DNA from: Elusimicrobiota bacterium
GTDB taxonomy: Bacteria > Elusimicrobiota > Elusimicrobia > UBA1565 > JACRDR01
Length of the DNA stretch: 6,711 bases
Assembly: GCA_016212845.1 (NCBI GenBank)
Contig: JACRDR010000091.1
Location: 1 to 6,711 of the forward strand
Direction: 5' to 3'
The translations under genes were made by a program, and so were the position numbers. The notes under the pieces were generated by a model. The model saw only the letters and a list, made by a program, of their open reading frames with translations, had not been told where the DNA came from and did not search any database. How positions within the stretch are numbered: position 1 is the stretch's first letter; every line of letters starts with the position of its first letter. This document shows positions 1 to 5,920 of this stretch, piece by piece.

Positions 1-2082
1 CCGGTCCTGGAACGCGACAGCGACGAGGTCCGCGCCCTCCACGACGACCTCCTGATCCACGTCACCCATTTTTTCCGCGAGCCCCGCTGCTACTCGACCC
101 TGCGCGCCAAGGCCCTGCCCCGGATCCTCAAGGCCCTGCCGCCGGACCAGCCGGTCCGCGTCTGGGTGCCCGGGTGCTCGACCGGCGAGGAGGCCTACTC
201 GCTCGCGATCACGATCCTCGATTTCCTGAGCGAGCGGCAGAGCGAGCACGCGGTTCAGGTGTTCGCCACCGACATCAGCGAGTCCGCGCTGGAGAAGGCC
301 CGGGCGGCGGTGTACGGCGAGGACGTGCCGGAGTACGTGCCCGCACGGCACTTGCGCCGCTTCTTCAACAAGGTCGACGGCGGCTACCAGGTCGCCAAGC
401 GCGTGCGCGACATGTGCGTCTTCGCGAGGCAGGATCTCACCAAGGACCCGCCGTTCGGCAACGTCGACATCATCTCCTGCTGCAACGTGCTCATCTACCT
501 CGGGGCCGCGGCCCAGCAGCGCGTGTTCCCGAAGCTGCATTACGCCCTGAGGCCCTCCGGCGTGCTCCTGTTGTCGAAGTCCGAGTCGGTGGGGGAATTC
601 GAGGACCTCTTCGCGATCGCCGACCGGAACTGCCGCCTCTACTACAAGCGGAGCGCTCCCCGGAGATCGCGGCTCGAGCGCGAGTTCCCGGCGCGCCCAG
701 CGGCGCCCAGCCCCGCCGTCCGGCGGCCGAGAGAGACGGCGCCGTTCCACGCGCCCGAGATGGACATTCACAAGGTGGCCGAGCGCATCCTCCTCGACCG
801 CTACGCCCCGGCGGGCGTGGTGGTGGGCGGCGACCTATCCGTCCTCCATTATCAGGGCCGCGTCAGCCGGTTCCTGGAGCCGGCGAGCGGCAAGGCGAGC
901 CTAAACCTCGCGCGGATGCTGCCCCCACACACCTCCGACCTCGTCCGCGGCCTCCTGAGCCGGGCCAAGCGCTCGGAGTCGCCCGTCCGCAAGGCCGGCG
1001 TCGAGTGGCGGCACGGACGTGGGGCGGTCGAGGTCGTGCCGTTCCGCCTGCCCTTGTCGGGCGAACGCTACTTCATCGTGGTCTTCGACGAGGGCCCGGA
1101 GAACGCCGGACCCCGCCGGGGCAAGGGCGGACGGGAGGACGCGAGCTCGCTCCGGAGGCTCCGCAGCGAACTCGCGTCCACGCGCAGCTACCTGCAGACG
1201 ATCACCGAGGAGCACGAGGCTGCGCGCGAGGAGCTGAAAAGCGCCAACGAGGAGGTCACCTCGGCCAACGAGGAGCTCCAAAGCACCAACGAGGAGCTCG
1301 AGATCGCCAAGGAAGAACTCCAAGCCTCCAACGAGGAGCTCACCACGCTCAACGACGAGCTGCAGGCGCGCAACGAAGGTCTCGGCCAGCTCAACAGCGA
1401 CCTCATGAACCTCATCGCGAGCGTCCATCTGCCCATCGTCATGGTGAGCGGCGACCTGCGCATCCGCCGCTTCAGCCCGACCGCCGAGCGCGTGATGAAC
1501 TTGATCCCGTCCGACGTGGGCCGTCCGCTCGGCGACATCAAGCCCAAGCTTTCCCTGCCGAACATCGAGGAGGTCGTCCACGGCGTCATCGAGAGCGTCA
1601 CGCCGAAGGAGATCGACGTCCGCGACGCCGAGGGGCACTCCTACGCCGTACGGATCCGCCCGTACCGGACCGCCGAGAACCGCATCGACGGCGCCGTGAT
1701 CGTCTGGGTCGACAACGACCCGGTCCGGCGCGGGCTCAAGGAGATCGACGAGAGCTCCGCCTTCGAGGCGCTCTTGGACTTCGGTCCGCCGCTCGCGGTG
1801 CTCGACGCCCAGCTGCGCATCAAGGCGGGCAGCCGCTCTTTGTATCAGGCCTTCGGCCTCACCACCGACGCCCTCGGCAAGTCCCTCTTCGAGATGGACG
1901 GCGGCCGCTGGGACGTTCCCGCCCTGCGCGAGCCCCTGCAGGCCCTGTCGAAAGGGGGGCCGGCGTTCCGGGAAGTGCGGGCGAGCATCGGAGGGAAAGA
2001 CCTTCTGTTCGGCGCGCGGCGCACCAACACCTCCGCGTCGGGAGACGCGCACATCCTTCTGACGATCTCCGAAAAGGACTAG
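1..2082 (+). CDS. CheB/CheR-type fusion: CheR methyltransferase with PAS domains and coiled coil, partial (5' end outside window)
   Basis: The frame is open from base 1 to the TAG at 2080-2082 (693 residues seen), so the true start lies upstream. In window numbering, residues 21-27 read VTHFFRE, the CheR signature. Residues 54-67 (VWVPGCSTGEEAYS) form the S-adenosylmethionine loop, D91 in FATDIS should contact the SAM ribose, and about 150-167 holds the IISCCNVLIYLG motif. The fold ends near 215. Residues about 255-365 look like a PAS domain. Residues 410-465 are a heptad coiled coil (see repeat entry), 466-575 a PAS_10-like domain, and 580-693 a weaker terminal PAS-like domain. In known relatives an N-terminal CheB methylesterase precedes CheR, and a kinase domain often follows the PAS domains; here the protein stops without one. 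The role is inferred to be cytoplasmic methyl-transfer signalling, and its substrate is unknown. The Arg of the usual CRN motif is Cys161. No other che gene is in view, so a flagellar chemotaxis role is not supported. Confidence 0.93.
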   Translation, partial: PVLERDSDEVRALHDDLLIHVTHFFREPRCYSTLRAKALPRILKALPPDQPVRVWVPGCSTGEEAYSLAITILDFLSERQSEHAVQVFATDISESALEKARAAVYGEDVPEYVPARHLRRFFNKVDGGYQVAKRVRDMCVFARQDLTKDPPFGNVDIISCCNVLIYLGAAAQQRVFPKLHYALRPSGVLLLSKSESVGEFEDLFAIADRNCRLYYKRSAPRRSRLEREFPARPAAPSPAVRRPRETAPFHAPEMDIHKVAERILLDRYAPAGVVVGGDLSVLHYQGRVSRFLEPASGKASLNLARMLPPHTSDLVRGLLSRAKRSESPVRKAGVEWRHGRGAVEVVPFRLPLSGERYFIVVFDEGPENAGPRRGKGGREDASSLRRLRSELASTRSYLQTITEEHEAAREELKSANEEVTSANEELQSTNEELEIAKEELQASNEELTTLNDELQARNEGLGQLNSDLMNLIASVHLPIVMVSGDLRIRRFSPTAERVMNLIPSDVGRPLGDIKPKLSLPNIEEVVHGVIESVTPKEIDVRDAEGHSYAVRIRPYRTAENRIDGAVIVWVDNDPVRRGLKEIDESSAFEALLDFGPPLAVLDAQLRIKAGSRSLYQAFGLTTDALGKSLFEMDGGRWDVPALREPLQALSKGGPAFREVRASIGGKDLLFGARRTNTSASGDAHILLTISEKD
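1228..1395 (+). repeat. Eight tandem heptads encoding the PAS-linker coiled coil
   Basis: Eight consecutive 21-nt units encode EELKSAN, EEVTSAN, EELQSTN, EELEIAK, EELQASN, EELTTLN, DELQARN and EGLGQLN. Leucine or valine recurs at the third position and Asn or Lys at the seventh. This is the continuous helix typical of the linker in CheB/CheR-PAS fusions. It probably transmits or dimerises between the first PAS domain and the later ones. The units match in protein more than in DNA, so this is a structural repeat and not a recent DNA duplication. Confidence 0.85.
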
Positions 2083-3062
2083 GGCGCTTTCGCCGGCTTG
2101 CCGAGCCAGACGTCGAGGCGGCGAGGCCGGTCGACGACGCGCACGTTCTTCGCGAAATCGTCGATCGCCGAGTCGCAGTCGTGGGTCTGGTGCAGCTGCG
2201 CGCGGCAGGAGAGCAGGAGCGTGTGGCCCCGCCCGCTGACGAGCATGGCCTCGAGCGCGATCTCGTAGTCGCCCTCGCGGTACTCGCCCGGATCGACGAC
2301 CACCTCGGGGATGAAGTCGCCGGGCTTGCCGGACATCCGCGCCTCGTAGGAGATGACGGACTTGCCCGGGTTGCGCTTGCGAAGCTCGGCGACCGCCTGC
2401 GCCTCCTTCAAGATCAAGGGCTTGCGGATCTCCACCCGCTCGTGCTTCGGGCCGTTGGCCGAAAGCCGGACCCCGCGCAGGCCGTCGACCTCGATCCGCT
2501 CGCGCGGACCGGCGTTGAAGCGGTCGAGCTGGCCCTTCCAGCCGGCCAAATACGTCGCGTCGAGCTGCTCATCCGTCGCGGAGCCGGCGCGCGGCCCGTC
2601 CGGGAACACGGTGGCGGTGACGCCGAGCGGGAAGCCTCCGGAGGCCTCGGCGGCGGCCGCGGCCGGATCGTCCTCCTTTGAAATCGTCGCCGCGGTGCAC
2701 GGCTCCTTCGCGCCGTCGCAGTCGACCGGCTTGACCGTCCAGCCGTCCGGAACCTTGAGGGCGAAGCCCCCGGAGAGCACGGTCGCGCTCGCGGGCACGG
2801 GCTGTCCGGACGGCTTCATGAGAGCGAACACGACGAAGATCGCGGCTGCGACGCCGCCCGCGATCAGCGGAATCGTCTTGTCGAACGCCTCCTCCGCCTC
2901 AGGCCCGGGCGCGGCGGAGCCCGCGGCGTCCGGCGGCAGGGCCGGAGTCGAGGCCGCCGCCACGTTCTGCTGGCGCTTGAGCCACTTTTCGAAGACGACG
3001 CCGCAGGCCGCGCAGTCCGTCGCGCCGGCCGGCGTCTCCGCCTGACAGTTGGGGCAGGGCAT
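2079..3062 (-). CDS. Zinc-ribbon membrane protein with extracytoplasmic domain (hypothetical)
   Basis: The product is 327 residues from ATG (3062-3060) to TAG (2081-2079). Residues 3-20 hold two knuckles, CPNC (C3, C6) and CAAC (C17, C20), a short zinc ribbon expected to lie in the cytoplasm. A low-complexity Ala/Pro linker covers about 34-58, and residues 64-82 (IPLIAGGVAAAIFVVFALM) form one transmembrane helix. Residues about 98-312 look like an extracytoplasmic alpha/beta domain beginning GGFALKVPDGW, which resembles the first strands of PsbP/DUF1795-like folds (weak). C115, C122, C286 and C296 could form two disulfides there. I do not recognise a named family for the whole chain. The stop overlaps the CheR-gene stop by 4 nt, tail to tail. 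There is no Shine-Dalgarno sequence before the ATG, and the predicted promoter places the transcript start 1 nt upstream, so the mRNA is probably leaderless. That promoter fixes the start well. It shares its control region with the DUF3015 gene. Confidence 0.88.
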   Translation of the reverse strand: MPCPNCQAETPAGATDCAACGVVFEKWLKRQQNVAAASTPALPPDAAGSAAPGPEAEEAFDKTIPLIAGGVAAAIFVVFALMKPSGQPVPASATVLSGGFALKVPDGWTVKPVDCDGAKEPCTAATISKEDDPAAAAAEASGGFPLGVTATVFPDGPRAGSATDEQLDATYLAGWKGQLDRFNAGPRERIEVDGLRGVRLSANGPKHERVEIRKPLILKEAQAVAELRKRNPGKSVISYEARMSGKPGDFIPEVVVDPGEYREGDYEIALEAMLVSGRGHTLLLSCRAQLHQTHDCDSAIDDFAKNVRVVDRPRRLDVWLGKPAKAP

Positions 3063-3069
3063 CGCGTTA

Positions 3070-3098
3070 AGTCTAGGGGGCCTTTCGGCCTATGTCAA
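3070..3098 (-). promoter_or_regulatory. Sigma-70-type promoter of the zinc-ribbon membrane gene
   Basis: Read on the minus strand, TTGACA (3098-3093) is followed by a 17-nt spacer and TAGACT (3075-3070). The -35 box matches consensus at 6/6 and the -10 box at 4/6. With the usual distance, transcription starts near 3063, one base before the ATG at 3062. The box sequences and spacing are identical to those of the promoter facing the other way. Confidence 0.72.
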
Positions 3099-3114
3099 TC
3101 TCTCTCCATTGACA
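3093..3114. promoter_or_regulatory. Inverted repeat TGTCAAT-N8-ATTGACA spanning both -35 boxes
   Basis: TGTCAAT (3093-3099) and ATTGACA (3108-3114) are perfect 7-base inverted repeats separated by CTCTCTCC. Each arm contains the -35 hexamer of one of the two divergent promoters. The simplest reading is that the symmetry results from two back-to-back promoters. It could also serve as an operator for a dimeric regulator that would act on both promoters at once. No regulator gene is adjacent. Confidence 0.55.
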
Positions 3115-3137
3115 ACCGTCCCCGCGAGGGCTAGACT
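3109..3137 (+). promoter_or_regulatory. Sigma-70-type promoter of the DUF3015 gene
   Basis: TTGACA (3109-3114), a 17-nt spacer and TAGACT (3132-3137) form a promoter with a perfect -35 box and a 4/6 -10 box. Transcription should start near 3144, giving a leader of about 29 nt before the ATG at 3173. The leader carries AAGGAG (3162-3167), five bases before the start codon, a strong ribosome binding site. Promoter plus ribosome site predict high expression. Confidence 0.78.
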
Positions 3138-3172
3138 TGCCCCGTCGCTAACTCACCGGACAAGGAGAGCTC

Positions 3173-3655
3173 ATGAAGAGAAGCGTATTCGGGCTTGCCG
3201 TCCTCGTGCTCGGGCTGGCTTCCGCGGCGCAGGCGGGCGTGCACAACATGTCGGGCTGCGGTCTCGGCTCGATGATCTTCAAGAACAACGTTAAGGGCGA
3301 GCAGATCCTCGCCTCGACGACGAACGGCCTCTTCGGCAACCAGACCTTCGGCATCAGCTCGGAGACCCTGGGCTGCACGAAGGACGGCGTCGTGAAGGCC
3401 GACAAGCGGCGCGAAGTGTTCGCGTCCGTGAACCTGCAGAAGCTCTCGCAGGAGATGGCGCAGGGCCGCGGAGAGTACCTCAACGGCTTCGCCGCGCTGT
3501 CCGGCTGCAAGGACCAGGCCGCGTTCGCGAAGTTCTCCCAGACCCACTACCAGAAGCTCTTCACCAGCGAGAACACGGACGCCTCCGCGCTGCTCCAGAA
3601 CGTGGACGCGCAGATCGCGGCCGATCCGGCGATGGCGAAAGCCTGCGCCTCCTGA
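3173..3655 (+). CDS. DUF3015 family secreted protein
   Basis: The product is 160 residues, a typical length for this family. Residues 1-21 are a Sec signal peptide: KR at 2-3, a hydrophobic core at about 5-18, and an AQA cleavage site before G22. The mature protein opens with MSGCGLGSMIF, followed by NQTFGISS (56-63) and LGCTKDG (66-72), which match my memory of DUF3015 proteins. Four cysteines (C29, C68, C112, C158) could pair as two disulfides in the periplasm. The function of the family is not known to me. The start is firm because of AAGGAG at 3162-3167. The gene has its own promoter and is followed 17 nt after the TGA by a strong terminator, so it is probably a monocistronic, abundant transcript with some readthrough into the DUF4105 gene. 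Pairing of DUF3015 with DUF4105 genes is recalled from other Gram-negative genomes, with moderate certainty. Confidence 0.92.
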   Translation: MKRSVFGLAVLVLGLASAAQAGVHNMSGCGLGSMIFKNNVKGEQILASTTNGLFGNQTFGISSETLGCTKDGVVKADKRREVFASVNLQKLSQEMAQGRGEYLNGFAALSGCKDQAAFAKFSQTHYQKLFTSENTDASALLQNVDAQIAADPAMAKACAS

Positions 3656-3672
3656 TCGTACGCTGACTAGAA

Positions 3673-3718
3673 CGCGGGCGGGACGGCTCCTGGCGAGCCT
3701 CCCGCCCGCGCTGTTTTT
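3673..3718 (+). terminator. Intrinsic terminator after the DUF3015 gene, overlapping the start of the DUF4105 frame
   Basis: Bases 3673-3683 (CGCGGGCGGGA) pair perfectly with 3700-3710 (TCCCGCCCGCG). After a one-base bulge (C3684), GGCTC (3685-3689) pairs with GAGCC (3695-3699), leaving the five-base loop CTGGC. The 16-bp, very GC-rich stem is followed by CTG and then TTTTT (3714-3718). The stem begins 17 nt after the DUF3015 stop. The opposite strand has no comparable T tract, so it should act on plus-strand transcripts only. The TTG start proposed for the next gene lies at the end of the T tract. Confidence 0.85.
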
Positions 3719-5567
3719 GGCCGCGGCGGCGGCCGCCGCCGAACCGCCGGGCGGCCGCGCGCGCCAAGGGCTCCTGTCCCGCTCGCGCGCGTGGCGGGCC
3801 CTCCTGCATTACCGGGGCGCGACGAGCCAGGCCGACGGCGCCGCGTTCTTCCTCGCGCCGGACGGCAAGCGCGACCTTGAGGCCGAGCTCCAAGCGGACC
3901 TCCGCGCCTTCGCGGGACCGCCGGTCGCCGACGACTCCGACGCCAAGGGGGAAGACCGCCCCCAGCACGCGCAGTGCCGGTTCCCGGCCCGCTGGGCCTT
4001 CCTCAAGGAGCGTCTGAGGATCGCCCCGTCCGAGATCGCGGAACAGCCGTGCCCGCGCTTCGAGGAATGGCGCAAATCGATCGACGCCGCCGGGTTGAGC
4101 GTCGTCTTCGCGGACGCCTACCTCAACAACCCGTCCTCGATGTACGGCCACACGTTTTTGCGCCTGCACCGCGCCGGCGCGACGTCCGGCGAGGACCTGC
4201 TCGACTACACGGTGAACTTCGCCGCGACGCCCGACACCGAAAACGGCTTCCTCTACGCAGTGAAGGGGCTCATCGGCTCCTTCCCCGGACGCTTCTCGAC
4301 GATGCCGTATTACATGAAGATCCAGGAGTACAACAACGTCGAGAGCCGCGACCTCTGGGAGTACCGGCTCTCGTGGGGCCGGGAGAAGGTCGACCGGCTG
4401 GTGCGCCACCTCTGGGAGATGGGCAGCACGCATTTCGACTACTACTTCTTCGACGAGAACTGCTCCTTCCAACTCCTGACTCTGCTGGAGGGCGTCGACC
4501 CCGAGCTCGAGCTCTCCTCGCGCTTCGGCTTCGGCGTCATCCCGACGGACACGCTGCGCGCGGTGCTCGACCAGCCGGGGCTGCCGGTCTCGGCGAAGTT
4601 CCGGCCGTCGCACCTGACGCAGCTCAAGTTCCGCCGGGAACGCCTGTCCGCCGCCGAGACCGCGCTCGCGGGGAAGCTCGGGCGCGGCGCCGACCCCGAA
4701 TCCTTGCCGGCGCTCGAAAAGCTTCCGCCCGCGCGCCGGGCGCTCACGCTCGACTCCGCGCACGACCTGTTCCGCTATCGCGTGGGCTTCGACACGGAGC
4801 TCGCGGACGCCGCAAAGCGGGAGGAGCGTAAGCTCCTCGTCGCGCGCGGCAAGCTCGGGCTCGCGTCTCCGGACGAGCAAGGCGCGCCTCACCCGGCGCC
4901 GCCCGAGGCGGGGCACCGGACCCGGCGGATCGGCGCCGGCGGCGGCACGAACTCGCTCGGGCCGTTCGCCGACGTGTACTGGCGCGCCGCGCTCCACGAT
5001 CTCTTGGACGACCCGGCCGGCTACGTCCCCGACCACCAGCTCGAGATGGCGAACGCCGTCTTGCGCCTCGACGGCCGCCGGAAGGAGGCCTACTTCGAGA
5101 CGTTCGACGTCGTGCGGCTCGTCTCACTCTCGCCCTGGGACCCGTGGATCAAGAAGACCTCGTGGTTCGCGGCCACGGGCCTCGAGCAGGCGCGCGAGTA
5201 CCGCTGCGCGGGCTGGGGCTGTGCTGACTACTACGCCCGCGGCGGCGGAGGACTCTCGGCGGTCACGCGGCTCTTCCGGCGCGAGACCTGGTACGCCTTC
5301 CTCACGGGCGACTTCGGCGCGGGGCCGGTCCTCGAAAGCGGCTGGCGCGGCGGGGGCGGCGTTGCGGGGGGGCTGAAGGTCGAGTTCGGCCCGTCGTGGC
5401 GCGCGCTCGTCGAAGCGGGGGAGCTCCGCTACGGCTGGGGACCGCCCCGATCCTGGATGAAGGCGTCCCAGCAGGTCCGCCTGGGAAAGGGCTTCGAGCT
5501 GAGGGTTTCCGCCGAGCGCCGCGTCCCGGTGAACGAAGTCTCGGCCGCGCTGCTCGGCTACTTCTGA
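3717..5567 (+). CDS. DUF4105 (Lnb-like N-terminal domain) envelope protein, putative thiol acyltransferase or hydrolase
   Basis: The product has 616 residues from TTG at 3717, the only standard start near the 5' end, to TGA at 5565-5567. The frame stays open upstream. From CTG at 3663 it adds a basic stretch and hydrophobic residues (TRTRAGRLLASLPPALF) that, with the Ala run at 2-8, make a convincing signal peptide, so the true start may be non-standard and earlier. Numbering from the TTG: C87 and C112 flank the RFPARWAFLKERL region, FADAYLNNPSSMYGHTFLR (131-149) is the DUF4105 hallmark with H145, and FFDENCSF (244-251) holds C249. His and Cys in this order recall permuted NlpC/P60 and LRAT thiol enzymes. 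As I recall, Pfam names this family after Lnb, a lipoprotein N-acyltransferase of Bacteroides. Residues about 380-410 are a Pro/Gly-rich linker. HDLLDDPAGY (427-436) and a strand-rich tail ending in Phe suggest an outer-membrane-associated C-terminal part. Substrate is unproven. No ribosome site is visible, and expression probably depends on readthrough of the preceding terminator. Confidence 0.88.
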   Translation: MAAAAAAAEPPGGRARQGLLSRSRAWRALLHYRGATSQADGAAFFLAPDGKRDLEAELQADLRAFAGPPVADDSDAKGEDRPQHAQCRFPARWAFLKERLRIAPSEIAEQPCPRFEEWRKSIDAAGLSVVFADAYLNNPSSMYGHTFLRLHRAGATSGEDLLDYTVNFAATPDTENGFLYAVKGLIGSFPGRFSTMPYYMKIQEYNNVESRDLWEYRLSWGREKVDRLVRHLWEMGSTHFDYYFFDENCSFQLLTLLEGVDPELELSSRFGFGVIPTDTLRAVLDQPGLPVSAKFRPSHLTQLKFRRERLSAAETALAGKLGRGADPESLPALEKLPPARRALTLDSAHDLFRYRVGFDTELADAAKREERKLLVARGKLGLASPDEQGAPHPAPPEAGHRTRRIGAGGGTNSLGPFADVYWRAALHDLLDDPAGYVPDHQLEMANAVLRLDGRRKEAYFETFDVVRLVSLSPWDPWIKKTSWFAATGLEQAREYRCAGWGCADYYARGGGGLSAVTRLFRRETWYAFLTGDFGAGPVLESGWRGGGGVAGGLKVEFGPSWRALVEAGELRYGWGPPRSWMKASQQVRLGKGFELRVSAERRVPVNEVSAALLGYF

Positions 5568-5920
5568 CCGATCGTCTCTTCCACCGTCCGGGCGAGCAGG
5601 TCGAAGTCGAAGGGCTTATAGAGGAAGGACTTCGCCCCCAGGAGCAGCGCGTCCTTCTTCAGCTCCTCGTCGGCGTGTCCGGTCATGATGAGGACCGGCG
5701 CCTGCGTCTTCGCGACGATCTCGGTCAGCGCCTGCAGGCCCGTCATCCCGGGCAGGACGTTGTCGAGCAGGATCGCCGCGAAAGACTTCTCGCTCAGAAG
5801 CTGAAGCGCGTCTTCCGCCGACCCCGCGACCGTGACGGAAAGGCCCCGGGCCGTCAGGAAGCGCTTGAGCACGTTCTGATTGACGGCGTCGTCTTCGACC
5901 ACGAGGATCGAAAAGCTCAT
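5558..5920 (-). CDS. Single-domain response regulator (CheY-like receiver)
   Basis: The product is 120 residues, a receiver domain alone with no DNA-binding or enzymatic output. E9, D10 and D11 form the acidic pocket, and D53 in LLDNVLPGMTG is the phosphoacceptor. T80 in IMTGHA is the switch Thr/Ser, F99 the likely switch aromatic, and K102 in YKPF the conserved Lys, so every key residue is present. The ATG (5920-5918) overlaps the TGA of the upstream hybrid kinase as ATGA. No clear Shine-Dalgarno sequence is seen, so translation is probably coupled. The likely phosphodonor is that kinase, with this protein as a shuttle or output by protein contact (inference). Its 3' end overlaps the DUF4105 gene tail by 10 nt on the opposite strand, with no terminator between them. 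Confidence 0.93.
   Translation of the reverse strand: MSFSILVVEDDAVNQNVLKRFLTARGLSVTVAGSAEDALQLLSEKSFAAILLDNVLPGMTGLQALTEIVAKTQAPVLIMTGHADEELKKDALLLGAKSFLYKPFDFDLLARTVEETIGQK

Noticed and set aside
1228..1395. Regular 21-nt periodicity considered as a DNA repeat array or CRISPR-like element
   Set aside because: There are no spacers, the units differ in DNA and agree in protein, and the phase is exactly that of the reading frame. It is a coiled coil.
901..2052. A 383-codon minus-strand open frame opposite the coiled coil and PAS region
   Set aside because: Its Leu/Val repeats are the antisense image of the NEEL heptads, and no independent gene signal exists.
174..2681. An 835-codon plus-strand open frame covering most of the CheR gene and part of the zinc-ribbon gene
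   Set aside because: It is extremely Arg/Ala/Gly/Pro-rich, shows no family motif, and runs across two genes with clear domain signatures in other frames. It is a shadow frame caused by high GC.
3079..3090. GGCC-TTTC-GGCC hairpin (a GAAA tetraloop on the minus strand) between the divergent genes
   Set aside because: It lies in the spacer between the -35 and -10 boxes of the minus promoter, upstream of the predicted transcript start, so it would not be an RNA element. The four-base stem is short enough to be chance, though a protein site is not excluded.
3668..3673. TAGAAC as a -10 box of a separate DUF4105 promoter
   Set aside because: No TTGACA-like -35 box lies 15-19 bases upstream, and transcripts from it would meet the terminator at once.
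3561..5036. A 491-codon minus-strand open frame opposite the DUF4105 gene
   Set aside because: The composition is Arg/Val/Glu-rich shadow sequence without motifs. The plus strand encodes the DUF4105 hallmarks over the same bases.
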